A stretch of DNA of 64,000 nt. It comes from RGIG7332 sp045580305 (GTDB lineage Bacteria; Bacillota; Clostridia; Oscillospirales; JAAYXM01). The stretch covers positions 1 through 64,000 of the forward strand of contig JAZNNQ010000002.1 of the NCBI GenBank assembly GCA_045580305.1. Reading direction: 5' to 3'. The notes under the pieces were generated by a model that worked only from the letters and a program-made list of their open reading frames with translations, did not search any database and was not told where the DNA came from. The translations under genes and the position numbers were made by a program. The stretch's first letter is position 1. Every line of letters begins with the position of its first letter. Shown piece after piece: positions 43,845-53,549 of the stretch.

Positions 43845-44705
43845 TCATAAGATGAAAAATGTCAAAAAAAGAACAAAAACCGCCGCAAGTGCGCCGTGGA
43901 GAAGCTTGCCGATAAAATGCCGTTTTGGACTGAGTCCCGCATCAAAGCAGAGGGACGCCACCTGCGCCTGAACACACAAGCCGCCAAAGCTTGTGAAAAA
44001 TGCGGCGCACACCACACCGAAGGTGTCTCTCGGCAGGGAAAACACACCGCGAGACATCTCAATAACACCGATTAAAAAGTTGCTGATCGGTAAAAAATAT
44101 CCCAAAACAGCCAATAATACACTAAAAAATATCACAAAAGCACAGATGTTAAGACAACTGAACAGCCCGCGCTGCACACCGTCGGTGAAGGAAGCGGAAA
44201 AGGGCAGTGAGGGCGCGGGCTTGACTACTGTTTTAGGTGAAAAAATACGGATAACAAGAGCGGAGAGTATGTGAGCAGCCCAGACGATAAGGGCGATTTT
44301 TATACTGCCGAATGCACCGCCAACCGCCCCAAAAATAAAACCCGCACCGCAAAGGGAGCAGTAGGGCAGAGCACCTTCGGCGGCCTGCTTTGAAATAAGT
44401 CCTTCCCTGTACATATCGCAGATAATACTCGCACCCAAAGGATATCCGCCAACCGCTCCCAAAATCATCGGCGATGTTGGGACAAGCCCCGCCTTTATGA
44501 TGAAATTTGACAGCACGAAAAAGGGGAAAAGTGACGGTATAAGCGACCTTCCGCAAAGTGCGACGGCAGAGGACACCGCCTCGGCAACCACTTGGGGCAG
44601 CAGTAAAAACACCGCCGCAACAAGCAGACAAAAACAAAGAAAAACAGCCTTTTTCAAAACATCACCCCAACTAAGTGTATTGCCGCGCTTCGCACAAAAT
44701 GCCAA
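43845..44705 (-). CDS. YlbJ-like sporulation integral membrane protein
   Basis: 286 residues, about eight membrane helices, related to the nucleoside-recognition (Gate) domain. SLIPSLFPFFVLSNFI, GAVGGYPLGA and SLCGAGFIFGAVGG are characteristic of YlbJ, which is needed for spore cortex formation in Bacillus. Its presence suggests a sporulating lineage. The TTG at 44705 is uncertain; another TTG near 44657 has GGGGTGAT upstream and would start just before the first membrane helix. Confidence 0.85.
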   Translation of the reverse strand: MAFCAKRGNTLSWGDVLKKAVFLCFCLLVAAVFLLLPQVVAEAVSSAVALCGRSLIPSLFPFFVLSNFIIKAGLVPTSPMILGAVGGYPLGASIICDMYREGLISKQAAEGALPYCSLCGAGFIFGAVGGAFGSIKIALIVWAAHILSALVIRIFSPKTVVKPAPSLPFSASFTDGVQRGLFSCLNICAFVIFFSVLLAVLGYFLPISNFLIGVIEMSRGVFSLPRDTFGVVCAAFFTSFGGLCVQAQVASLCFDAGLSPKRHFIGKLLHGALAAVFVLFLTFFIL

Positions 44706-44709
44706 GTGA

Positions 44710-44732
44710 ACATAAATAATATTATGTAAACT
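44710..44732. promoter_or_regulatory. ACATAA-N6-TTATGT palindrome, site 2
   Basis: ACATAAATAATATTATGT plus AAACT, matching site 41801-41823 at all but one position, between the divergent ylbJ-like and MATE genes. Candidate operator of an unidentified regulator. Confidence 0.4.
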
Positions 44733-44752
44733 AAAAATACAGGTGTACTATG

Positions 44753-44781
44753 TTGAAAATGGTATCCGAATGTGGTAAACT
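44753..44781 (+). promoter_or_regulatory. Promoter of the MATE exporter gene
   Basis: TTGAAA (44753-44758), 17 bp, TAAACT (44776-44781). A palindromic repeat fragment (CCCCCCGAGGGGAAGG) and an imperfect CGGCAAGCCG hairpin follow before the RBS. Confidence 0.6.
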
Positions 44782-44930
44782 TTTATATGCGAGTGACAAA
44801 AAGCATTCCCCCCCGAGGGGAAGGTGGATTGTAGGGCACAGCCTTTAGGATGTGTCGTAAAATATACAATACGGCAAGCCGTACGATAATTTAAGCGGAG
44901 AAAACAGCAATTTTACAAGGAGCAAAAGCA

Positions 44931-46310
44931 ATGAAACGACTTATCGGGTCGAAAGACCTTTACAAAAAAATAATAAAGCTTGCCATTCCCATAATGGTAC
45001 AGAATCTTATAACCAACTTTGTCGCGCTTATCGACAATATTATGATCGGCGCGGTCGGTACAGAGCAGATGTCGGGTGTCGCGATAGTTAATCAGATATT
45101 CTTCGTGTTCAACCTTGCGGTGTTCGGCGCGGTGAGTGGCGCGGGCATCTTCTGTGCACAGTTTTTCGGCAAAGGCGATTATAATGGCGTGCGGCATACC
45201 CTGCGGTTTAAAATTATATCCGCAATTGCCATAACCGCCGTGGGTATGGGTGTTTTCCTGCTTTTGGGTGATAATCTTATCACCTCATTCCTCCACGACG
45301 CGGACAAGGGCATTGACCTCGCCCTTACCTTTGACAGTGCCAAAACCTATATGCTCATAATGCTTGTGGGAAATGTGGCATTTGCCTTGGAGAGCGCCTA
45401 TTCCTCCACACTTCGCGAAGGCGGTAACACAACCGTTCCAATGGCTGCAGGTATTGCGGCAATTATCACCAACACCTGTTTAAACTGGCTTTTAATCTTC
45501 GGTATCGGCCCGTTCCCCGAACTTGGCGTTGCGGGTGCGGCTATCGCCACGGTCATATCGCGCTTTGTGCAGGTGAGCATCGTCATCTTCTGGACACATA
45601 AAAACCGTAACCGTCTTGTATACCCCAAAGGTCTGTATCGCGGTTTCAAAATACCTCTTGCTCTGGCAAAGCGTATTACCGTAAAAGGCTTCTTACCGCT
45701 GGTGCTCAATGAAACTCTTTGGGCGGCGGGTATGGCAATGCTGACCCAGTGCTACTCGCTAAGGGGTATCGATGTGGTGGCAGGCCTTAATATCTCCACC
45801 ACCGTGTCAAACCTTTTTAATGTAATGTTTATCGCAATCGGCTCGGGCGTGTCAATAATCCAGGGCCAGTTTTTGGGCGCAGGCAAATTCTATGAGGCAA
45901 AGGACTCCGCCCCCAAGCTCATCGCCTTTTCCACCGTTATATGCATTTTTGTGGGTGCCGTAATGGCAAGCCTTTCATCGGTTTTCCCAATGGTGTACAA
46001 CACCAGCGAACACATCAAGTCACTGGCTACCAATTTCATCCTGCTCTCGGCACTTTTTATGCCGATACACGGTATGTGCCACTCCACATATTTCACCATC
46101 CGCGCGGGTGGCAAGACCGGCATAACCTTCCTTTTCGACTCGGGTTATACCTGGCTTGTGGCGGTACCTCTGGCGTATTGCCTGGCGCATTTTACCGATC
46201 TTGGCATCTTCACGGTGTATTTTTTAGTCCAGGGCGCTGAGATGGCAAAATGTATTATCGGCGGCGTGCTGGTATCAAAGAATGTGTGGCTGTCAAACAT
46301 AGTTAAATAA
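44931..46310 (+). CDS. MATE-family efflux transporter
   Basis: 459 residues, 12 membrane helices in two similar halves. KIIKLAIPIMVQNLITNFVALIDN and GAVSGAGIFCAQFFGKGD are typical of NorM/DinF-like exporters, and the second half repeats the pattern with FNVMFIAIGSGVSIIQGQ. It exports cationic drugs or metabolites with Na+ or H+. AAGGAG lies upstream of the ATG; a terminator follows. Confidence 0.92.
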   Translation: MKRLIGSKDLYKKIIKLAIPIMVQNLITNFVALIDNIMIGAVGTEQMSGVAIVNQIFFVFNLAVFGAVSGAGIFCAQFFGKGDYNGVRHTLRFKIISAIAITAVGMGVFLLLGDNLITSFLHDADKGIDLALTFDSAKTYMLIMLVGNVAFALESAYSSTLREGGNTTVPMAAGIAAIITNTCLNWLLIFGIGPFPELGVAGAAIATVISRFVQVSIVIFWTHKNRNRLVYPKGLYRGFKIPLALAKRITVKGFLPLVLNETLWAAGMAMLTQCYSLRGIDVVAGLNISTTVSNLFNVMFIAIGSGVSIIQGQFLGAGKFYEAKDSAPKLIAFSTVICIFVGAVMASLSSVFPMVYNTSEHIKSLATNFILLSALFMPIHGMCHSTYFTIRAGGKTGITFLFDSGYTWLVAVPLAYCLAHFTDLGIFTVYFLVQGAEMAKCIIGGVLVSKNVWLSNIVK

Positions 46311-46311
46311 T

Positions 46312-46374
46312 AAAAACGGCAATGAACGGCGATTTATCCCTATGACCAACCGCCGAATCCATTGTCGTTTTCTT
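46312..46374 (+). terminator. Terminator after the MATE gene
   Basis: AAAACGGCAATG and GGCG pair with CGCC and CATTGTCGTTTTC in a long two-part stem with a T-rich tail. Confidence 0.65.
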
Positions 46375-46388
46375 CTTATATTTATGTC

Positions 46389-46417
46389 TTGCTTATGGCG
46401 TGAAACTATGTTATACT
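46389..46417 (+). promoter_or_regulatory. Promoter of the rlmB-era-recO cluster
   Basis: TTGCTT (46389-46394), 17 bp, TATACT (46412-46417). Confidence 0.6.
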
Positions 46418-46457
46418 TATACCAAGTATATATTTATGTTAAAATGAGGCGTTTTAT

Positions 46458-47225
46458 ATGAAAAAAGAATTTGAAAATAAAACTATTGATGGTCTTATCG
46501 AGGGCAGAAATGCGGTGCACGAGGCACTGCGCGCCCACCGTGTTATAAATAAGGTTTTTTACGCTAAAGGTGACGGTGACAGAATGCTTTCGCACCTTGC
46601 ACATCAAGCAAAGGAAGCGGGTGCGGTGGTCGTTGCCTGCGACAGAAGAAAGCTTGACTCAATGAGCGAGACCGGTGCACATCAGGGCATCATCGCCTTT
46701 GCCGCCGCTCACGATTATGCAAGTGTTGAGGACATTCTTGAAAACGCCGCCGCTTCGGGCAGAGCACCTCTTGTGGTGGTATGTGACGAGATAAGCGATC
46801 CCCACAATTTAGGCGCTATAATCCGCTCGGCGGAGGCTGCAGGCGCCCACGGCGTAATCATTCCCAAAAGAAGATCGGCCGCACTCACCGCGGTGGTTGA
46901 GAAGGCATCCGCCGGCGCAACCTCATACCTGCCGGTGGCCCGCGTTCCCAATATCGCCGCTTGCCTTGACAATCTCAAAAAGCGGGGCCTGTGGGTATTT
47001 GGCACTGCACTGCAGGAAAACAGCATCTCACTTTATGAGGCTGACCTTAAGGGCGCTGTGGCGATTGTTATCGGTTCCGAGGGCGAGGGGATGAGCCGCC
47101 TCACCCGTGAAAAGTGTGACTTTACGGTAAAAATCCCGATGATAGGTAAAATAGAGTCGCTTAACGCCTCCTGCGCCGCGGCAGTGGTGCTGTACGAGGC
47201 TGTGCGACAGAGGATAGGGGGTTAA
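46458..47225 (+). CDS. rlmB: 23S rRNA 2'-O-ribose methyltransferase (RlmB/TrmH family)
   Basis: 255 residues. The N-terminal substrate-binding domain (IEGRNAVHEALRAHR) is followed by a SPOUT domain with the three motifs DPHNLGAIIRSAEAAGA, IVIGSEGEGMSR and IPMIGKIESLNASCAAAVVLYE. It methylates a conserved guanosine of 23S rRNA (G2251 in E. coli numbering) with S-adenosylmethionine. It is first of a tight run ending with recO. Confidence 0.93.
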   Translation: MKKEFENKTIDGLIEGRNAVHEALRAHRVINKVFYAKGDGDRMLSHLAHQAKEAGAVVVACDRRKLDSMSETGAHQGIIAFAAAHDYASVEDILENAAASGRAPLVVVCDEISDPHNLGAIIRSAEAAGAHGVIIPKRRSAALTAVVEKASAGATSYLPVARVPNIAACLDNLKKRGLWVFGTALQENSISLYEADLKGAVAIVIGSEGEGMSRLTREKCDFTVKIPMIGKIESLNASCAAAVVLYEAVRQRIGG

Positions 47226-47228
47226 AAT

Positions 47229-49352
47229 ATGTCAGATTATGAATGGGGCGACGAGAACTTGGATGAGTTTTCCCTTGAAGATATACTGGCGGAATTCCGC
47301 GAGGACAAGCCGAAGTTCGAGCCGAAGATCGATGATATTTTAGAGGAGTTTCGCGAGGAAAAGGCAAAGCCTGCTGTACAACCGGAAGAGGCTGATGAGC
47401 AGGATAAACCGATTATCGATCAGGGTCTTTTTGACGAGATAAAGGCTGAAAATGCAAAACCCAAGACAATGAAGAAGCAGGCGAAGCAGAAAAAAGGCTT
47501 CTCCTCAACCTTTGATATTTTCCGCAAAAAGGACAAAACTCCCGAGAAAATGCCCACAAAGACAAATGCTCCTCACGCGGTACTTGCTGAGCGCCCGCCA
47601 AAGGTCAAAAAGGACAAGGAAAAACTGTCCAATACCATTGACTTAAATAAACTTTTTGAAAAGGGTGAGGAGTACGATCGTGCCGTGGAAACAAAGCACG
47701 AAAACTACGAGAAGCCGTCAGACTATGTGCGCCACAACGCCCTCCGCGTTCGCTCGGGCGTATTCCTTGTTATCTTAAGCTTTATCGTAATGCTGCCCGC
47801 AATTTACTTAAATTTCGGCGCATCCATGGGCCTTCCCATTCCCGAGGCTATCTCCTGGGACGCACACCCCTTCAGGTACTTAATTGCGCTCAGCGGTCTG
47901 CTGTTGGCGTCTGTCCTTATAAATGTCAAAATCTTCTGGCGCGGTTTAAAGGGCATCTTTACATTAAGTGCCAATATGTACTCAATGATAACCGTGTCGG
48001 CGGTGGCATCCCTTGCCCACGCGGGCTTTATGATGCTGAATCGCGACTGCCGTCAGAGCCTGCCTTATTGCGGCATCTGCGTGGTGCTTCTCTTCTTTTC
48101 ATCCCTGGGTCATTATTTCAGGGAGAGTGCGCGCCTTCGTGCCTGCAAGGCGGCTTGCGCCTCAAAGACACCCAGCGGTATCTTTATTTCCGAGCGCGAC
48201 GGGCAAATTAATCTTATCAAGCACCCGGTTACCGAGACCGAGCCCTTTACAAAATATGTGTGTATGCCCGACGGCGCAGAGCGTTTCTGGACATATCTTG
48301 CGCCAATTCTGCTTATATTAAGCTTAGTGCTGGCGTTTATCGCATCTGTGGGTCGCGGTCAGGCGCAGAACTTCTTCTGGGCATACGCGGCGATAACCTC
48401 GGTGGCATCGCCATTCTTTATCCTGCTGTCCTACGGCTTGCCCTTCTCCAAGATAACAAAAAAACTCAGCGTAATGGGCGCCGCGCTGGGCGGCTGGTAC
48501 GCGGCATTTTCGCTATCTGGCAAGCGCAATCTCATTATGCGCGACAGCGACCTTTTCCCCAAGGGCACCATCAGCTCCCACGGTATGAAGGTGTTTAACG
48601 ACTTCTCCTACGACACTATCGTGTCCTATGCGACCAGTATGCTCTCCGCCGCAAAAAGCGGTCTTTATCCGCTGTTCTCCGAGATACTCAAGAGCCAGTA
48701 CGGCAAGTGCGAGCCGGTCCATCAGCTTATGCACCACGAGGCCGGCGGTATGCAGGGCGAGATAAACGGCGACAATGTGCTTCTCGGCACAGAGAGCTTC
48801 GTTCTCCGTATGAGCGTGCAGCTTTTGGAGCGCAGTTCGGCTAAAAACACATTGTATCTTGTAATAAACGGCCGACTTGCCGCTGCATTCAATCTCAAGT
48901 ACCGCCTCAGCGAGGATGTAAAGGCGGGCCTTGATAACTGTGTACAGGGCAGGGTAAATCCGGTGCTTGCATCGGTTGACTGTAACCTTACACCGGTTAT
49001 GATCGAGGATGAAATGGGTCTTAAATCGGGTACTATCGACTATCCCAATATTGAGGAGCGCCTTGACCTTTCCGGTGAGGAGCAGTATCTGGAATACGAC
49101 CCCTCCGCATTTATCACCCGCGCGGGTCTTACACCCTTTGCGGCGGCGGTAAATTCCGCACGACGCCTGCGCAAGGTGACCATCCGCAACACCGTGCTCG
49201 CCACCGTGTGTGCGGGTCTGGGTGTGGCGTTTATGTTCTACATCACATTTGTACAGTCTTTTGAGTCGGGCGCGCCCTATAATGTGTTTATCTATATGCT
49301 GCTTTGGACGCTTTCCGTATATATTTTATCATCGAGAGGTAATGTAAATTGA
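47229..49352 (+). CDS. Degenerate P-type-ATPase-like membrane protein
   Basis: 707 residues. The acidic/basic N-terminal 170 residues are disordered-looking. Membrane pairs lie at about 178-235, 250-295 and 355-405. The stretch ASPFFILLSYGLPFSKITKK (393-412) aligns with the CPC helix of P1B ATPases, and DSDLFPKGTIS (439-449) with DKTGTLT. GGMQGEINGDNVLLGTES (about 512-530) resembles the nucleotide domain. Cys-Pro-Cys, the DKTGT signature, the TGE actuator loop and GDGxND are all lost, so it should not pump ions. It sits between rlmB and era (translation overlaps era), a fixed-looking place suggesting a conserved but non-catalytic role. The alignment was done by eye. Confidence 0.7.
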   Translation: MSDYEWGDENLDEFSLEDILAEFREDKPKFEPKIDDILEEFREEKAKPAVQPEEADEQDKPIIDQGLFDEIKAENAKPKTMKKQAKQKKGFSSTFDIFRKKDKTPEKMPTKTNAPHAVLAERPPKVKKDKEKLSNTIDLNKLFEKGEEYDRAVETKHENYEKPSDYVRHNALRVRSGVFLVILSFIVMLPAIYLNFGASMGLPIPEAISWDAHPFRYLIALSGLLLASVLINVKIFWRGLKGIFTLSANMYSMITVSAVASLAHAGFMMLNRDCRQSLPYCGICVVLLFFSSLGHYFRESARLRACKAACASKTPSGIFISERDGQINLIKHPVTETEPFTKYVCMPDGAERFWTYLAPILLILSLVLAFIASVGRGQAQNFFWAYAAITSVASPFFILLSYGLPFSKITKKLSVMGAALGGWYAAFSLSGKRNLIMRDSDLFPKGTISSHGMKVFNDFSYDTIVSYATSMLSAAKSGLYPLFSEILKSQYGKCEPVHQLMHHEAGGMQGEINGDNVLLGTESFVLRMSVQLLERSSAKNTLYLVINGRLAAAFNLKYRLSEDVKAGLDNCVQGRVNPVLASVDCNLTPVMIEDEMGLKSGTIDYPNIEERLDLSGEEQYLEYDPSAFITRAGLTPFAAAVNSARRLRKVTIRNTVLATVCAGLGVAFMFYITFVQSFESGAPYNVFIYMLLWTLSVYILSSRGNVN

Positions 49353-50233
49353 TTAAAAGATCCGGTATGGTATCAATCGTAGGTCGCCCCAATGTGGGTA
49401 AATCCACGCTGATAAACGCCCTTGCGGGGGAGAAGATCGCGATTGTAAGTGACAAACCACAAACCACCCGTAACCGTATTATGGGTGTTATAACAAAAGG
49501 TGAGTGTCAGGTGGTCTTTATGGACACACCGGGCATCCACAAGCCGAAAACCAAGCTGGGCGAGTATATGGTAAAGGTAGTACGCGACTCGGTTTGCTAT
49601 GTTGACGCCATCCTTATGCTGGTGCATCCGGTTGCCGAGATCGGCAAGGCTGAGGAGGCACTTATCGAGAGCATTGCGGCGTCCAACCTTCCCGCGATAC
49701 TCGTTATAAATAAGATCGACACGGTGGAGCCGGAAAAACTCTTCCCGGTAATCGCAATGTATAAAGAGCGCTTCGATTTCGAGGCGATCATCCCGATCTC
49801 AGCGCTGCAAGGCGACGGGGTTAAACTTGTGCTGGATGAGGTGGAAAAGTTCATTCCCGAGGGTCCTGCGCTGTTCCCCGAGGATATGACCACCGATCAG
49901 CCGGAAAAGGCAATGATTGCGGAGATAATCCGCGAAAAACTGCTTAATTCTCTAAGCCGTGAGGTGCCACACGGCACCGCGGTGGAGATAACCAAATTCA
50001 CAGAGCGGGAGAATGAAATTATCGATGTCTGCGCCACCATCTATTGCGAGAAGGCGAGCCACAAGGGCATCATCATCGGAAAAAAGGGCGCGATGCTTAA
50101 AAAGATAAGCAGCGAGTCACGAGAAGAGATAGAGCGCTTTATGGGCACCAAGGTCTACCTTGAAACCTGGGTCAAGGTCAAGGAAAACTGGCGCGAGAGC
50201 GACTTTTTACTGAGGAACTTCGGCTATGAATAA
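49349..50233 (+). CDS. era: GTPase Era
   Basis: 294 residues. G1 GRPNVGKST, G3 DTPGIHKPK, G4 NKID and a C-terminal KH domain with GIIIGKKGAMLKKI. It binds 16S rRNA and assists 30S assembly. The TTG start overlaps the upstream stop and has GAGAGGT in front; ATG at 49367 would remove part of the first strand. Confidence 0.96.
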   Translation: MIKRSGMVSIVGRPNVGKSTLINALAGEKIAIVSDKPQTTRNRIMGVITKGECQVVFMDTPGIHKPKTKLGEYMVKVVRDSVCYVDAILMLVHPVAEIGKAEEALIESIAASNLPAILVINKIDTVEPEKLFPVIAMYKERFDFEAIIPISALQGDGVKLVLDEVEKFIPEGPALFPEDMTTDQPEKAMIAEIIREKLLNSLSREVPHGTAVEITKFTERENEIIDVCATIYCEKASHKGIIIGKKGAMLKKISSESREEIERFMGTKVYLETWVKVKENWRESDFLLRNFGYE

Positions 50234-50966
50234 AACCCATCGGGTGGAGCGGGGCATAGTACTCCGTGCCACAGCCTATAAGGACGCGGATGTTATGCTC
50301 ACCCTGCTTACCGAATGTAGCGGCAAGCTCTCGGTTATGGCGCGGGGTGCACGCCGAAAGGGCAGTAGACTTGGCGCCGCAATAGAGCCGCTTGCTTATT
50401 CCGAGTTTACACTTTACAGTAACGGCAACAGCTTCACATTAAATGAGGCAGAGCCGATAGAACTGTTTTACAGTCTGCGCTCGGATCTGGACGCGCTCAC
50501 CCTGGGTAACTATTTTGCCGAGGTGGCGGACAGAGCGGCAGATGCGGAGTTTGCAGACCCTCATCTTCTGCGGCTGGTACTCAATTCCCTTTACGCGTTA
50601 AGTAAAAAATTAGCGCCAATTGAACTTATAAAAGCCGCATTTGAACTTAAAATCGCCTGCCTTGCAGGTTATCAGCCAAGCCTTTTTATCTGCGCCAACT
50701 GCGACACACCCGTTGCCGAGGGTCGCTTTAGCGTAACCAACTCCGCCATTTACTGTAACTGCTGTCCTCAGCCGGGCGTCTTTTTGGACAGTGGTGTGCT
50801 CGCCGCAATGCGCTATATAATCGGCGCGGATGTAAAGCGGCTATTCTCCTTTAAATTGAGTGATAGCGGGGTCAGGATTATGGGTGAGCTTTGTGAGGCG
50901 TACCTTAAGCACCACTTCGATTGTGAATTTAAAAGCCTGAATTTATATAATACGATTAAAGTATAA
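50226..50966 (+). CDS. recO: DNA repair protein RecO
   Basis: 246 residues. An N-terminal OB fold (GIVLRATAYKDADVMLTLLTE), a helical domain, and a zinc site formed by CANC and CNCC near residues 158-185. It loads RecA on SSB-coated DNA with RecR. It overlaps era by 8 bp. Confidence 0.93.
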   Translation: MNKTHRVERGIVLRATAYKDADVMLTLLTECSGKLSVMARGARRKGSRLGAAIEPLAYSEFTLYSNGNSFTLNEAEPIELFYSLRSDLDALTLGNYFAEVADRAADAEFADPHLLRLVLNSLYALSKKLAPIELIKAAFELKIACLAGYQPSLFICANCDTPVAEGRFSVTNSAIYCNCCPQPGVFLDSGVLAAMRYIIGADVKRLFSFKLSDSGVRIMGELCEAYLKHHFDCEFKSLNLYNTIKV

Positions 50967-50967
50967 A

Positions 50968-51085
50968 AGCCTCCCTCTGATGAGGGAGGTGCCGAGGCAC
51001 GAGGCGGAGGGAGAGATGCTCCCAATTTACTTTATCTCTCCCTCAGTCAAACCTTCGGTTTGCCAGCTCCCTCGTCAGAGGGAGC
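50968..51085. repeat. CTCCCTC palindromic repeat
   Basis: GCCTCCCTCTGATGAGGGAG...GGCGGAGGGAGAGA with the inverted half TCTCTCCCTCAGTC...CTCCCTCGTCAGAGGGAGCC. A perfect large cruciform is possible. It is followed by two more hairpins (GGGTCGGCCTCCCGGGCGACCC and GGAAGGGATAAATCCCTTCC) up to 51140. There is no gene in 50967-51164. Confidence 0.75.
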
Positions 51086-51164
51086 CCGTAGGGGTCGGCC
51101 TCCCGGGCGACCCGTATTCCGGAAGGGATAAATCCCTTCCCTACGCTTGTAAAGGATAGAGAAA

Positions 51165-53549
51165 ATGACTGATTTAACGCTAAAATCAATAAAAACCTTA
51201 GAGCTTCCCGCGGTACTTGAGCTTCTTGCGGCTCAGGCAACTGGTGAGGAGGCTAAAAGTCTTGCCCGAAACCTTGTGCCTTTTACCCATATCGAGGATA
51301 TAAAGACCGCGTTGGGCGAGACCGACTGTGCAAAAAATCTTATCTCCACACGGGGCGCACCATCCTTTGCGGGCATCCGCAATCCGGAGTCCTCGGTGTT
51401 CCGCGCAAGTCGCGGCGGTGTGCTCTCCTGTAAGGAGCTTCTTGCCATTGCGAGCCTTCTTAAATGTGTGCGAGGTGTTGTAAACTGGCGCGGGGAAGAG
51501 GGTAAGCTATCACTTGACCCCTTCTTCTTCTCACTTGTGCCCAATAAATATTTAGAGGACGCTATCAATACCGCGATAATAAGCGAGGACGAGGTGTCCG
51601 ACCGTGCGTCCGCAACCCTTGCGGACATCCGCCGCAAAATGCGGGAGAAAAATGCAAAAATCCGTGACTCGCTCTCCAAGATCATCTCCTCACCCACACA
51701 GTCAAAGCTCCTGCAGGAGGCGATCATTACTCAGCGCGGCGGCAGATATGTAGTGCCGGTAAAGGCAGAGCATAAGACCCTTATCCCGGGTATCACACAT
51801 GATGTTTCCGCCTCGGGCGCAACACTTTTTATAGAGCCGATGGCGGTAGTGAACTTGAATAACGATTTAAGAGAGCTTGAAGGTAAAGAGAAGGACGAAA
51901 TTGAGCGCATCCTCGCGGAACTTTCCGCCTCGGTGTCCGACTATGGCGAGGCGCTTAGTGAAAACTATAAGATACTGACCCGTCTTGACTTTATCTTTGC
52001 AAAGGCAAAACTGTCCTTTGAAATGAACGGCGACGCGCCGGATGTGAATGATAAGGGCGAAACACTCTTAAAGCACGCCCGCCATCCGTTACTTGATAAA
52101 AAGAAGACCGTTCCGGTGGACATCCGCTTAGGCCTTGATTTTGACACCCTTATTATCACCGGCCCCAATACCGGCGGTAAAACCGTGTCCCTTAAAACCC
52201 TCGGTCTTTTGACAATTATGACCCAGTGCGGCCTGCACATTCCCGTGTCCGACGGAAGTCAGGTGGCGGTATATGACAAGATTTTTGCGGACATCGGTGA
52301 CGAGCAGAGTATAGAGCAGTCACTTTCCACCTTCTCGTCACATATGGTAAATATCGTGGCGATACTTAAAGAGGCTGACTCCTCATCCCTCATTCTGTTT
52401 GACGAATTAGGCGCCGGCACCGACCCGGTAGAGGGTGCGGCCCTTGCGGTAAGCATTATCGAATATGCCCGCGCCCTTGGCGCAAAGATCGCCGCAAGCA
52501 CACATTATACCGAACTTAAGAGCTATGCGCTTACCACCGAGCATGTGGAAAACGCAAGTTGTGAATTTGATGTTGCCACCCTGCGCCCCACATACAAGCT
52601 GCTTATCGGCGTGCCGGGTAAGAGTAACGCTTTTGCTATTTCAAAGAGTTTGGGCCTTCCCGAGTATATTATCGACAAGGCAAGCACGCTGCTGGACAGC
52701 GAGGACAAGCGCTTTGAGGAGATAATAGAGAGCCTCGAGGAAAAGCGATGCGCGCTGGAGCGTGACCGTGCCGAGGCGGCGCGACTTCGCCGTGAGGCAA
52801 GCGAGATATACCGTCGCGCCGAGGAATTTGACGCCAAAATCGAACACGATCGCGACACAGCACTCCAAAAGGCAAAGGCGGAGGCGGAGCGACTCATCAA
52901 GGATGCCCGCGCTACCGCAGATCAGGTCTTTGACGAGCTGAGCGAGCTTCGCAAAAAGAAAATAAAAGACGACAATTACAAGCAGGAAAATGAGGCCCGT
53001 GCCGCACTCCGCAAGAGTCTTAATGAGGCTGAGGATAAGCTTCACGGTATGAACAAGAAAAAGGCAAAGGTCGCCGAAAAACCCGCCCGCCCCTTGAAAG
53101 TGGGCGACACGGTAGAACTTATAAACCTGGGCGCAAGGGGTACTGTGCTCACCCTGCCCGATAAAAACGGAAGCCTTCAGATCCAGGCGGGTATTATGAA
53201 GGTAAGTGTAAAACTCCGCGAGTTAAAACTTGTTGAAAACAGCGGCGATAAGACCGTGCAGGACTTCATAAAAAAGAAAACCATAGAACTTCGAAATGTC
53301 AAAATCGCCCCCGAGGTGGATCTCCGCGGTATGATGGCGGAGGAAGCAATTGATACTCTGGAGCGCTATATTGACAACGCCTTTCTCGCGAAGCTTCCCT
53401 CCGTGCGTATCATACACGGCAAGGGTACAGGCGTACTCAGAAAGGCTGTTCAGGACTCACTCAAAACCAACCGCCATGTAAAATCCTTCCGCCTTGGCAC
53501 CTTCGGCGAGGGCGAAACGGGAGTTACCATCGCGGAACTCCGTATATAG
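51165..53549 (+). CDS. mutS2: MutS2 family ATPase / endonuclease
   Basis: 794 residues. The MutS-like core has Walker A GPNTGGKTVSLKTLG, Walker B LILFDELGAGTDP and the loop EGAALAVSIIEYAR. A long coiled-coil follows (about 515-640), then a KOW-like segment and a C-terminal Smr domain (VDLRGMMAEEAID, IIHGKGTGVLRKAV). It lacks the mismatch-recognition domain. In Firmicutes it acts on collided ribosomes and on recombination intermediates. Confidence 0.95.
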   Translation: MTDLTLKSIKTLELPAVLELLAAQATGEEAKSLARNLVPFTHIEDIKTALGETDCAKNLISTRGAPSFAGIRNPESSVFRASRGGVLSCKELLAIASLLKCVRGVVNWRGEEGKLSLDPFFFSLVPNKYLEDAINTAIISEDEVSDRASATLADIRRKMREKNAKIRDSLSKIISSPTQSKLLQEAIITQRGGRYVVPVKAEHKTLIPGITHDVSASGATLFIEPMAVVNLNNDLRELEGKEKDEIERILAELSASVSDYGEALSENYKILTRLDFIFAKAKLSFEMNGDAPDVNDKGETLLKHARHPLLDKKKTVPVDIRLGLDFDTLIITGPNTGGKTVSLKTLGLLTIMTQCGLHIPVSDGSQVAVYDKIFADIGDEQSIEQSLSTFSSHMVNIVAILKEADSSSLILFDELGAGTDPVEGAALAVSIIEYARALGAKIAASTHYTELKSYALTTEHVENASCEFDVATLRPTYKLLIGVPGKSNAFAISKSLGLPEYIIDKASTLLDSEDKRFEEIIESLEEKRCALERDRAEAARLRREASEIYRRAEEFDAKIEHDRDTALQKAKAEAERLIKDARATADQVFDELSELRKKKIKDDNYKQENEARAALRKSLNEAEDKLHGMNKKKAKVAEKPARPLKVGDTVELINLGARGTVLTLPDKNGSLQIQAGIMKVSVKLRELKLVENSGDKTVQDFIKKKTIELRNVKIAPEVDLRGMMAEEAIDTLERYIDNAFLAKLPSVRIIHGKGTGVLRKAVQDSLKTNRHVKSFRLGTFGEGETGVTIAELRI

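Noticed and set aside
43445..43855. 136-codon plus-strand frame
   Set aside because: It lies opposite the lipoprotein and zinc-ribbon genes, which have good RBSs and family features.
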